From positions 42,501 through 106,500 of the forward strand of contig VIIQ02000185.1 of the NCBI GenBank assembly GCA_007449985.2: a stretch of 64,000 bases of DNA, in the 5' to 3' direction. The stretch is from Desmodesmus armatus. Its lineage: Eukaryota; Chlorophyta; Chlorophyceae; Sphaeropleales; Scenedesmaceae. A program made the translations under genes and the position numbers. The notes beneath the pieces were generated by a model. It saw only the letters and a list, made by a program, of their open reading frames with translations, was not told the DNA's origin and searched no databases. This document shows, in pieces, positions 38,372 through 48,072 of the stretch. Every line of letters starts with the position of its first letter. Position 1 is the stretch's first letter.

Positions 38372-38487
38372 AGGGTGCCAAGTTTGTGATTCGCACAGAT
38401 GTGCTGTACCTCAATCCGCCCAAGCAGCCAGCAGAGGGCAGGGGCAAGCCTTGCGGCAACGGCAAGACGGGCCTTGGCCGCCAATGA
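34723..38487 (+). CDS. 2-oxoglutarate/Fe(II) oxygenase, prolyl 4-hydroxylase-like, one -1 frameshift
   Basis: Six exons: 34723-34992, 35335-35900, 36376-36939, 37303-37474, 37837-37958, 38374-38487; 602 residues if one base is added near 37420. The N-terminus is basic (MGKTLKRQRQKQLREQ), followed by a helical stretch with KKWSDAVTVLEAMQQYGKVP, which resembles a PPR-like hairpin. A long Pro/Ala/Gln linker includes a ~15-residue poly-Gln encoded at 35719-35765. The catalytic part begins QGVLSPQECQQIIAAAEAIG. It has RWRLYRYTPGAVYRPHVDG (Fe ligands His and Asp), FEGGCTTYY, VPVQGNVMVFPHGG, LVHEGS (distal His) and KFVIRTDVLY (Arg for 2-oxoglutarate). All catalytic residues are present. The substrate is unknown; the basic N-terminus suggests an intracellular target. 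A second poly-Gln/Glu insert splits the domain at 36560-36740. Confidence 0.85.
35178..35225 (+). repeat. Copy of hydroxylase exon 2 start
   Basis: Encodes LAGSVSMTARLL; the functional exon start at 35335 encodes AGSVSVTARLL. The copy is about 150 bp upstream, in the preceding intron; its acceptor is mutated (CTGCTG for CTGCAG). Confidence 0.75.
36195..36262 (+). repeat. Copy of hydroxylase exon 3 start with acceptor
   Basis: CAG followed by GTTTGACCCCAGCCACTCCA and on to CCCTTCGTCCCCGG. It is near-identical to the functional exon start at 36376-36430 and lies about 175 bp upstream in the same intron. Confidence 0.85.
37050..37345 (+). repeat. Three tandem copies of hydroxylase exon 4 start
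   Basis: Functional start 37303 (CCGGGTGCCGTGTACCGCCC, encoding PGAVYRPHVDG). Copies at 37056-37100 (PGAVYHPHVDG) and 37172-37218 (PGAVYHPHVVG, the Fe-binding Asp lost). Each follows a CAG, and spacing is about 120-128 bp. The sequence between them is TGCTGTGC-rich. Confidence 0.85.
37570..37880 (+). repeat. Three tandem copies of hydroxylase exon 5 start
   Basis: Functional start 37837 (GTGAGAAGCAGGTTGGCGTG). Copies at about 37700-37755 (GTGAGAAGCAGGTAGGTGTG) and 37570-37620 (more diverged, CAAGCAGGATGGCGTGCTGG). Spacing is about 130 bp; the nearer copy has lost the acceptor AG (TGTGTGTGA). Confidence 0.8.
38263..38289 (+). repeat. Third copy of dispersed ~30-bp repeat
   Basis: GTAGTAAGATTGCAGAGGCT followed by GAAGC, as at 10891 and 11053. 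It lies in the last intron of the hydroxylase gene, flanked by two AAGCTTCGGTGTG copies. Confidence 0.65.
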
Positions 38488-40801
38488 AGCACATGCAGCA
38501 GTAGTCACTGTTACTAGGCTAGTAGCGCAGGAAGACACCAAAATTACTTTTCTACTCAGACAGACGAGTTGTTGTCATTTGTCGTGTTGTTGTGATGTCT
38601 GCCTGGATGTGCAGTGTATCATCAGCCCTCTGGACTCCTTTTTTCAGGGGAGTTGCATAGAGTGTGTAGTAGCAGTGTGCCTCTCGCTGCGCGTCACTGG
38701 CAGGACAAAGTTGAACCAGCACAATTGTGGCCACATAAAAGCGGACATGAATGCAACAGCCAGGCACCACATCCCAAGCAAAGCACAGCGGCGGTGCATC
38801 AAGCCAACACTCGTCTGCTCATGACGCGTGCTGCACAACAGCTGCAATGCCGTTGCGCAAAGATCGTGCCCGCCGGATAACCTGGCAGGCAGGCACTCCA
38901 CGGTACTGTGGAGAGCGTCTGTGTGGAACCCTTCACACTCCGTGAGACAGCGGCCACCAATGCTGACACATACATGCTGTATGCAACATAAACTCTCGAC
39001 TTCAACACTCAACTACTTGATTTATTTGTGAGCTCAACACTTTGCACACGCTGGTTGAGGCAACCTTCAAGCACCAGATTTCAACACACAGACAACCTGC
39101 CACCACAAAAATGTTGCTGGTCCGTATCAACCCAACTCTCCAAAAACAATACTGCAGGGTATACTTGCTTCTCACACAACCATTTGCGTGACACACAACA
39201 ATTGGGCCTTATGAAACAGATGTGCCCTCAACTACGGACTGAAATGATATACAACTGGCACGCAGAACAAAAACCCCCTACAGCAGAAATCCAACTGGGT
39301 GACGGGTGTTGTGATGATGCGTGGGTGACCAAATCAGCCAGGTAAACCGCACAGGATGCATGGGTTGGGACTGTGTGCACGCTCACAGCACTGGGGCACA
39401 AAACTGCTGCACATAAAAGGCCCCTCAAGACATGTGCAGGTGCTGTGAAAATGCACTGCACCCTCCAGACCCCAAGCATCACAACACTGACTGGTGTTGA
39501 GGGCGGCCCTAACCCCCGCCGCGTCATATATGCCAGCACAGCTTGGCCCTGTGACTGTCCTGCGAAGGTAGATTGCCCTTGAGATGCAGCAAATGATGTC
39601 TGCAGCCCTCACCCAATTGGCTGCTCAACCCTGCACAACAGTGAGGGGCATGATACAAATGGATGGCTGCTCAACCCTGTAAAACACTCAGGGCATGACA
39701 GAATTGACGGCCCCACTGGAAATTATGCAAACAACTGACGGCATCATACCACAGTCAGCAACACATGCTCAGATAACTGGCTGCTCAACCCTGCACAACA
39801 CTGAGGGCCCCTCATGATGCGGCATCATGCAAAAATCGGCCCAACCCCCCAAACAACCGAGCGCGCAATGCAGTAGTTGGCCACACATGGTCAAACAACA
39901 ATCAAGAACGGACGATAGCTGATACAGCGCTCACGCTTTCCCGGAGAGCAACAACCCAAGCACAAGATAACCTACTGACCCGAACAAAGCACAAACAGGA
40001 GAAGCATGTCAACCACATCCAGGCCTCAACTTGAGTGAATTGCCAGTCGGCGACGCCCACTCACTCACCCAACTGGTTGCACAGCACAGCAGAGCACAGC
40101 CCACAAAATGCCACAAAAAAATAGGAGGGTGGCTTCTGGTGACGGCTGCAGGTGTACCTTATGGTTATGTACCAGGCATCAACTTCCGGGTGTGGGCAAT
40201 ATACCACACCCCGTTCACAGCACCCTCAACTGCCAGCCGTCTGCAGCCTGGCTTATCTTATATCCTTGCCAACCCGAATACAGCCATCCGTGTCAAAATT
40301 GTGTGGCGGAGCTGCAGCTCCTCTCATACTGCTGAGTGATGGTGCTTGTGCGCCGCATGATGCCTTATGCTGTCCAAAACACCCAACTACAGAGACGCAA
40401 CATGAAGCGGCATTAAAGAGGCCGCTTCATGTTGACAGCAGCAGGGCACACTGCAGGCTGTTGTGCAGCCCGCACTTTTGTCACGACATTGTCGTGACAA
40501 ACGTACCCTACACGCGCTGTGTCTCTGCTGGTCGTTGCTTCACACCTCAACCCTGTCCCTGGGCCACACGCACACACACAACCACACCATGTGGTACACC
40601 CCCGTCACCTAGTCTGTGTTGAGGCACTTGACGCCAGGTGCTGGCAAACCATCTGCAGTGGTCAGCCTGCGTGCTGGGCCCTGAGCGGCCTCTCAATGAC
40701 AGCAAGTTGTTGGCCCAAGTTGTTGAACACGTGTGCCAGAGCCAGTAGCGCCCTTGCACACGGTTTTGCTTGAGCTTAGAGGTGTGGCATGCTAGGCCTC
40801 T
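38488..40801. other. Convergent intergenic region with decayed repeats
   Basis: 3' flanks of the hydroxylase (+) and the YjdF-like gene (-). Three copies of GGCTGCTCAACCCTG(C/T)A-AACA with following GGGCATGA-like sequence lie at 39619, 39665 and 39779. No exon could be supported. Confidence 0.4.
39619..39812. repeat. Short interspersed direct repeat, three units
   Basis: GGCTGCTCAACCCTGCACAA and near copies at 39619-39652, 39665-39700 and 39779-39812, each followed by a CTGAGGGC or GTGAGGGGC block. Function unknown. Confidence 0.7.
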
Positions 40802-43700
40802 TCATGCATGTGTGCTGGGGCCTGTGCTGCCTTTGCCGCCGGCACGTGTCGCCAGGGCCAGCAGAGCCAGCATCATGCCTGCGCAGTTGTCAACCATGTC
40901 CTTTGCTGAGTCAACCTGCAAGGCATGGCAGCAGCGAAGGCGATAACCGCCAGCAGGCAGCAAGAGCAGAAGCAACAGACACGGCAGCGGCAGTCAGAGG
41001 GAGTGGCGATAGCAGTAGTGTGCCGATAGTCAGGCGTGCGCAACCCGGGCACCGCTGCATGAGTTAAGTTGCACAAGAGCATAAGACAAGAAGATTTGAT
41101 GGCATGCTGTGGCAGGCAACAGCTCAGTGCGGCACGCACAGGACAGGAGGGGCGTTAAAAGCACGTCAGAATGACTGATGTGTCACGGTGGTGTCGTGCA
41201 TTTGTAACATGACCACAGGAAGTGCAGGAAGTGCACCCTGCCTCTCTGGCAATTTGAAGTCCTCTGCAACAACATGCTCTGCTGTGCTGTGCTATGCACC
41301 AAGCTGTTGGTGCAAGATGCAGTGCTGAGTCATCTCACCTCCTCACTGCAAGGCAGAGCTGCTGTGCAGAAGTCTCCAGGGCCCCTCAGGAAGATTCCCT
41401 CACCTGCACAGCAGGGCAGGGCAGCAGCAAGCATGGTCACCAGCACATCCGTAACGCCTGTGCTGTTCAAGCCGCGGCACAATGCAGCCAGCTTGGTGGA
41501 TCCCAAATATGATGGCGATTTTCGCTTGATGGAAGAGCATTGGTCTGAGGATCCAGCATGGCAGATTCCCCCTGCACATTTCAAGGTCTAGCAGCACACA
41601 CCCATTGCTGATGCCCAGGCAGGAATGCAGCGGGTTCAGCTGAGCCTTCACCCATCCCCCTCCACATGACACCATGTGCCAAGCCTAGACACGGGTGGTC
41701 ACCTCAAATTGAGGCTCGCCCAAGCCTCTGTTTCCGCATGGAAAGGTTGAGTGCCGCCCAAGGACACAAGGGATGGAGTGTCGGTGTCAATGCACAGCCT
41801 GCAACACTCACCTGTGTGGCCCGCCAGCTGCCCTCCCGCTGCCTCCACCACCTCCACCATGCAGGTACTCAGTAGCAGCAGCACCGTCACCTTCAACACC
41901 CCAATGGCCCTCTGCTGCCATACACGCTGCTGCTGCTCTCCTGCACCCCTGCCGATCACAACACCATCAGTTCTGCTGCTGTTACTGCTGTTGTTAATTA
42001 TCACTGATGGCATAAGGTCAGTACTGCTGCTGTGGGTGCCTGTCCTGCCGCCTGCAGAGTCTGCAAGGGCTGAAGCAAACAGCAGAGTGCCAATGAAGCC
42101 GTTGGTGATGTGAACGAGGACGTCCCAAGACAGGTTGCCAAGCTCCCAGTGGTACATGCCAAGCGCACCAGACAGGTGCAGCACCGGCAGCAAGCACAGC
42201 AGGGCCACGGTGTTGGCTGACGGCGCTGGCTGCAGTCTGCGCGCAGCAACAGTGAATGCAGCAGGCAGCCAGCTGGCGGTAAGATTTGTCAGAGGGGTTG
42301 ACAGAGAGATAGGCGCATCATCGGCAGCAGGGCACAGCAGGGCCACGGTGTTGGCTGACGGCGCTGGCTGCAGCCTGCGCGCAGCAACAGTGAATGCAGC
42401 AGGCAGCCAGCTGGCGGTAAGGTTTGTCAGAGGGGTTGACAGAGAGATAGGCGCATCATCGGCAGCAGGGCACAGCAGGGCCACGGTGTTGGCTGACAGC
42501 GCTGGCTGCAGTATGCGTGCAGCAGCAGGTGTCATGCAGCAGGCAGCCACAAAGCAGGAATCTCATGCGGGATTGCCAGAGGGGACGTCTGGCTCCTACT
42601 GACGTCAGCGTCGAGTGACATCAGCAGCGTTGTTAACTGGGCGCACACGCTTGCCCCCCCCACACACACACACAGTATATGCAACTCTGCAACACCCTCA
42701 CACCTGACAATCAGCACAGCTGGACCAGCAACACATGTGAACTGCATACATAGTTGTGGTTTGTTTTTGCGGTGTGGCCCTTTGATCACCCCATGCAGAA
42801 TTGTGACGGTTCAAGTAGGGACGCATGCATGCCTATTCCATGCCATAACCATTCCTCAGTGAACCACTCTGTCAACAACGCACCACTCACCTTGCACAGG
42901 CTGCCCACAGCACCCCCCACAGGCCACCAAAGGTTGCTGTGTCCAGGTACCAGTCAGGGTTTGTGGTCGCTGCCGTGATCAGCGCCAGGTAGCAGAAAAA
43001 GGCGCCAAAGGATGCATGGATGTGGCGCTTTCCTGCAGGACTGTGCTGAGCCTCCTGCTGCCGCTGCATGGCAGCTGTCAGCACAGTGTTGCCTGCAGGT
43101 GCTGCAGTGTGAAGCATGGGACTGACATGCTCTTTCAGCTCAGTTTGCTGCCAGCTGGTGTTGCTGCTGGCGTGGTGCGTTGTTGGTGTGGGGAGGAGTT
43201 GTCCTTGACTGAACTGCTGTCGAGCTGCGACATCAAGAAGTGCTGCTGTTTGGTAGCTGGTGTTGGGTGGGTTGCTTTTGCTCAGTGCATGAAGCTGCCA
43301 GCACAGCAGGCCTCTGCTGCAGGTGGTGGGGGGTTTTCCACAAGTCCAAGCGCACTCCTTCCTCAACTGCATGGCCTGCACACAGGCAGCAGTGAGACAG
43401 GGTCATCCTTGAAAGCTCCTCTATAGCTTGACTGTAATGCATACGGTCAGAAGCTCCAGTCGTTGTGCTGTGTGCACAAGTGATGGGACAGTCAGCAATG
43501 GCGTGCAAGCCCTTGCTGCATTGCTACCGCCACCATTGAGTAGTCTTACCTGCATGTTGGAAAACTCCTTGACGACTGCAACGTGCAGAAACGAAGCTAG
43601 TGGCCCTGGATCTACAATCTTTCTTCTGGTCCAAAGTTTGCAAGAGTTGAGCCAGAAAGGTGTGCGCACAAGATCCTCCTCATAAAAGATCCAGACAGTC
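40802..43700 (-). CDS. YjdF/DUF2238-like multispanning membrane protein, 5' end unresolved
   Basis: Five in-phase exons are seen: 43700-43550, 43375-42891, 42236-41812, 41403-41339, 40915-40802. The first encodes RTPFWLNSCKLWTRRKIVD, then VAVVKEFSNMQ. Membrane segments follow: HASFGAFFCYLALITAAT, DTATFGGLWGVLWAACA, SANTVALLCLLPVLHLSGAL, HITNGFIGTLLFASALA and GVLKVTVLLLLSTCMVEVVE. The layout YHWE...NLSWDVLVHITNGF, EVVEAAGG, GHTGEGIFLRGPGDFC and SAKDMVDNCAGMMLALLA parallels bacterial YjdF (histidine in a half-buried helix, ELIEW, GTQGDVWDTQWDM). The match is by layout, not by long identity. The region 43375-43090 within exon 2 is unusually Ser/Gln-rich and could hide an intron. The start codon was not found; a small membrane-like frame at 44122-43823 is a candidate first exon. 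Confidence 0.5.
42201..42540 (-). repeat. 138-bp tandem array, exon start repeated three times
   Basis: Units begin at 42201, 42339 and 42477 (AGGGCCACGGTGTTGGCTGA on the plus strand) and are almost identical. Each contains, on the minus strand, a GCGCAG or GTGCAG acceptor-like site and LQPA(P/L)SANTVALLC, the start of the third exon of the YjdF-like gene. Only the last unit (exon from 42236) continues into coding sequence; the others run into AADDAPISLSTPL intron sequence that stays open. Confidence 0.9.
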
Positions 43701-44529
43701 CTTGGAGAGTTATCTGTTTGTTGTCGCCTTTCCCCTGGTCAATGTACATGCTTGTTATTCATGATCATGGACCAGCTGCGGACCAGCTGCGGTATCAACT
43801 CACGTGCGACTGAAAAAATCAGTTAATTGTTATCTTTGTCTTGCTTGTAAAGCATCTTTATGGAGCCTGTGCCTTGGCAAATGGAGATTTGCCAGCCTGG
43901 CCACATGCAATGCTTGTTTATGAACCAGACAAGCCTGGCCAAAAGGGATGGTAAGCCATACAGGATGAATATTGCCACTGATGCAACGTATGCGGTTGCT
44001 TTGCAGCTGGTTTGACCCTTCTGAGCTGTGTTTTGGCCGGTCAAACATTCAGGTTCAGTGGATTCAGTGATGTAGATGGCTATCCTGACCTGCATGTTTT
44101 TCTTAAAAAAAACGACGAACAAACAGATACACGACTATATCTGGCAGACCGTCACTCCGTTTGTTTGGGGACCCTCAAACCGTCTTGTATGTGAACTAGT
44201 GCCCATTGGTGTTGCTACTGGGTTGTTTGCCTTGGTTGTTTATCCAAGGTTTTTACCCAACGCAACACCTCACCCTCAGGTTTCAGGTCAGTGGTCCTGT
44301 TCATCAGAACAGTACTTGCACTTCTGTATCGGTGCTTTCCGGAAAGCATGTGAACCCGTCACAGGTGCAATCTGAATACATAGATGTGGCTGATGCATCC
44401 AGACACGGCCCGATCGCACTGAGCTGGTGTGGGCACCACAGTTTAGGTACAGCAGCAGGGACCAATCCGGCATGGATTGGCTGGAGGCTTGCACAATCTG
44501 TCCCTGCCGTGTTCTGCGCTGCAGTTGCT
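43701..44529. promoter_or_regulatory. Divergent region between YjdF-like and NRAMP genes
   Basis: Contains a minus-strand frame (44122-43823) with one good hydrophobic helix (VASVAIFILYGLPSLLARLV). It might be the missing first exon of the YjdF-like gene, but no phase-matching donor was fixed. The rest should contain the NRAMP promoter. Confidence 0.3.
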
Positions 44530-47500
44530 ATGACATCACCTTCAACAGTCATCATGGCTGCTGACGACCAGACTCACGTCCGCAGCAGCGATGCCAGCTC
44601 CTCAGGGGCTGTTTCACCCACGTCAGACACTGCTCTGCTGCCAGAAAGCAGCAAGGATGCAGCAGTAAGCATCGACGACGTGGCCAGCACGGACGAGGAA
44701 TTGGAACAGCAGACTGGCTGGCACTCGCAGCGCTGCACGCTGTCCCTACCAGAGGCACATGCCAGCATCAATATGCCAGCACACACCGAAGCATCTCCCT
44801 GGCGGATGATGCTGGCATTTGCTGGATGCGGCACAATCATCTCCGTCGGCTACATGTAAGCATGCAGCGCTGCATGTGAGCATGCAGCCCATGCAGTCAG
44901 CTGCGCAAGCTGCTGCGCAGCCGCAACTTCTGTCCTGCAGGAGGACGGAATCTTGGGCCCAGCATCAGTCACCAGCCGCTTTCCCATATCCTGCCTGCTG
45001 GTGTGCTGTGGTTCCCCATCTTGGTGTGCAGCTAGCATTTGTGACGTCACCTTAAAAGGGTTCCGACAGTATGCCCTGCACTTGCATGGCCTGCCACACA
45101 GGCAGCAGCGTTAGTTTTCACTGACACTGCTGCGCGCAATTCAGGATGCTTTGTCCAGCATTGCCACCAGCATTTGCAAAGGCAAAGACCCTCCTGGCAG
45201 CCGTGACGCCGCAGGATTCATTTCTGTTTTCGTTTCGCTCGCTATCTTTACCTCTGCCTCGCTGCTGTAGGGACCCCGGCAACTGGGCCACAGGCCTCGC
45301 AGGTGGTGCCAAGTTTGGCTACAGCTTGCTGTTTGTCATCCTGGTCAGCAACGTCCTAGCAATGTTCCTGCAGCACCTGGCCCTCAAGCTGGGCGTTGCA
45401 TCTGGCAGGGACCTTGCCCAGGCCTGCAGGGACGCATACCCCAGGTGCGCAGCAGCTGGGGTCAGTAGTCAAGGGATGGGCTGGCTTCACAGGGGCTCTC
45501 ACAAGCTGGGCGTTGCGTCTGGCAGGGTCCTCGCACAGGCATGCAGGGATGGAGCATCTTCATCTTCGGTGGGCAGCAGCTGGTGTCGGTACTGGGGGGG
45601 GGGGGGGGCTGGCTTGAAATGCCTGGTTGGGGCTTGTGCCTGCCCGCTTGTGCCGCCTGCTTGTGCGGCGGGGGGTGGGTGGGGTGGGTGGGTGGGGGGG
45701 GGATGCGCTTTGAAGCAGCGGGTGGGGCACTTTTGGCTGTGTCCATGCTTCAGGGTGTTGCTGCATGCTCATACCTCAGGTGCGCAGCAGCTGGGTCGCT
45801 ACGGCAAGCAAGGTGGGAATCAGGAAGGGCCGCTGTTCCTCTACAGCGGCCGGGGTGCTTGCAGCCGCTGGACAGCAACACTTGCAGTGCATGCTGGTTG
45901 GTGCTGCGATCTTGCCATTGCCTTGGGCGGTGCTTGCAGCAGGCGCGTGCCTTAGAATCGGAAGGAGGGATGCTCAAGCGCTCAAAAGGGTCAGCATGCA
46001 AGGGTACAGGGCAATTCACATGGAGCCTAGTCCGGGCACCAGCGCTCAACTCGGGGCCCCTGCCTCATCTCACACACAAGCTGCATTCCGCCGTGGGAAC
46101 CCCCTACCGCTAGGAATGCCGTGCTTCGCATTGCGCTTCGTGTCTCGTGTTCCTAGCGTGCTGCGTGCTTTGCGTTGTGCTTTGTCGCTGCAGGTGGGTG
46201 TGCTACCCGCTGTTCGTGATGGCAGAGATTGCCATCGCTGCCTGCGACCTTGCGGAAGTGATCGGCGCTGCTGTGGCGCTGCAGCTGCTGTTTGGGCTAC
46301 CGCTGTGGGCCGGCGTCCTGATCACAATCGCAGACGTTGCGCTGGTGATGCTGCTGGAGGGCCGGGGTTCAGGTGGCTGGAGGTTTTTGTCATTGGGCTG
46401 ATTCTGATCATCTTCTCGTGGTGAGTGGCTGGCTCTTTGGATGCAGTGCCCCAGGCAACGCAGCAGAGTGCAGCTTACAATCTTGTTATCCGAGGGTCAT
46501 GATCCAGGAGTGCAGTGCTCCCAGCATCGTAACACAGTGCAGTGTTGTAGATTTGTGTTGGTACAGACACGTTGGTACAGAGGCACTTGGTACAGAGGGG
46601 TTTTGTTGTACAGGCACGCACGGCTCAGTCACGGCAGCAGCTTGCTCTGGCTCTGCAACTCCCACTGCAGTGTCGCACACAGCCAACCTTACATCGATGC
46701 GGTGCTGATGTGTCTTCCCTGCAGCTTCGTGTACGAGATGGCGGTCGCACAACCCAACTGGCTGGACGTCGGCAAGGGCTTCATCCCCACCGGTCAGCTC
46801 TTCACAAGCCCCGATATGCTGTACATCGCGATCGGCATCCTGGGCGCGACCGTGATGCCGCACAACCTGTACCTACACTCAGCCGTCATACAGACCCGAG
46901 CTTGGACGCGTTGCCCTACGGGGCGCAAGGGTGCGATAAAGTATGGGACGCTGGACAGTAGCTTGTCGCTGCTGTTTGCGTTCCTGATCAACGCGTCCAT
47001 TTTGATCCTGGCAGGGGCGGCGTTCTACTATGGAAAGGACCCGCACAGGTGCGACCCTTGGGCTGGGGGTTGTTTGGACAGTGTGCTGTCAGCGTATCAG
47101 TTGAGGCTTGAGTGGGTGTAGTAGATTTGAGCAGTTGGTGTCACAGGTCGCATTGTGCTGTTGTGCTGCATGACGTGCTCAAGTGGACATGTCCAGCTGT
47201 TGACATTAGCCTTTCACGTGCTTAGTTGTACTAGCCTCCAGCTGTTCTGAAGGTGTTTCTGCGACAGCAGTAGTGCATCCCAAGGCCTGGTGCCATCCTT
47301 ACCTGTATTGTTCTGGGAATAAAGCGCTTTGGTTGGACATTGTGCTGCACGGCTGCGGATGCTGCTCGCAGGGAGTCGGTGGACATTGCAGACGCCTACA
47401 AGCTGCTGTCACCGACGCTGGGTGCGAAGGCCGCATCCATCATCTTTGCGCTCGCACTGCTGGCCAGCGGCCAGAACAGCACCATCACAGGCACACTTGC

Positions 47501-48072
47501 TGGACAGGTGGTATGCGAAGGTGCGCAACAAGCTGAGGCGCAGCAGATTGAAGGTTTACCGCTGATGCATGTAACAAGTCACGCCATGTGGTGTCTTGAG
47601 GAGGCGTCATTTACGTGAAGCATGCAGTGTGTGCTGTGACACGGACACGTACAGTGACAGGGCACACTACTGAATTTCACAGGCACCCATTGTTTCAAAT
47701 CAGAATGACTGCTGTCCGCCGCTGCTGTTGCTGCCTGCAGGCTTCCTCGACCTGAAGATGCGCCCGGTGCTTCGTCGCCTGCTGACACGTGCAGTGGCAG
47801 TGCTGCCTGCGCTCGTTGTCTCGGTTGTGATGGGTGACAGGGCAGTCGGCCAGCTGTTGGTCATCAGCCAGGTCATCCTATCTATGCAGCTGCCCTTTGC
47901 AGTCTTCCCTCTCGTGCACTTCACCAGCATGCGCAAGTATACTGGCCGCTACGCGAATGGCTACGTGTCGAGCGCGTTTGCGGTGGTGGCGGCGCTGGTG
48001 GTCGCTGGGCTGAACATATATCTGCTTGTGAGCGTGATGAGGGACCCTACCGCGCTGTCTGGTGGCCGCTGA
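44530..48072 (+). CDS. NRAMP-family divalent metal transporter, one -1 frameshift
   Basis: Six exons: 44530-44855, 45271-45444, 46194-46420, 46725-47048, 47372-47520, 47741-48072; 510 residues if one G is added to the run at 46364-46367. A ~95-residue acidic, Ser/Thr-rich cytosolic head leads into the transporter. The metal-site motif DPGNW spans the first exon junction (AT|G GAC). The second hallmark, [18 protein letters not shown], is in exon 4, and [17 protein letters not shown] in exon 5. About eleven membrane helices are readable, ending with [15 protein letters not shown]. NRAMPs import Mn2+ or Fe2+ with protons; the Asp-Pro-Gly-Asn and Met-Pro-His residues that bind metal are intact. 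The start could also be the ATG at 44554. Confidence 0.92.
45503..45560 (+). repeat. Copy of NRAMP exon 2 end
   Basis: CTGGGCGTTGCGTCTGGCAG and following sequence encode [16 protein letters not shown]. The functional exon end (45388-45444) encodes [19 protein letters not shown] further copy of the donor-side intron (CTCAGGTGCGCAGCAGCTGGG) is at 45774-45794. Confidence 0.85.

Noticed and set aside
41274..41591. 106-codon plus-strand frame (FKPRHNAASLVDPKYDG) overlapping the YjdF-like gene
   Set aside because: Protein-like, but it overlaps a phase-consistent minus-strand exon (41403-41339) and has no splice partner; kept as doubtful.
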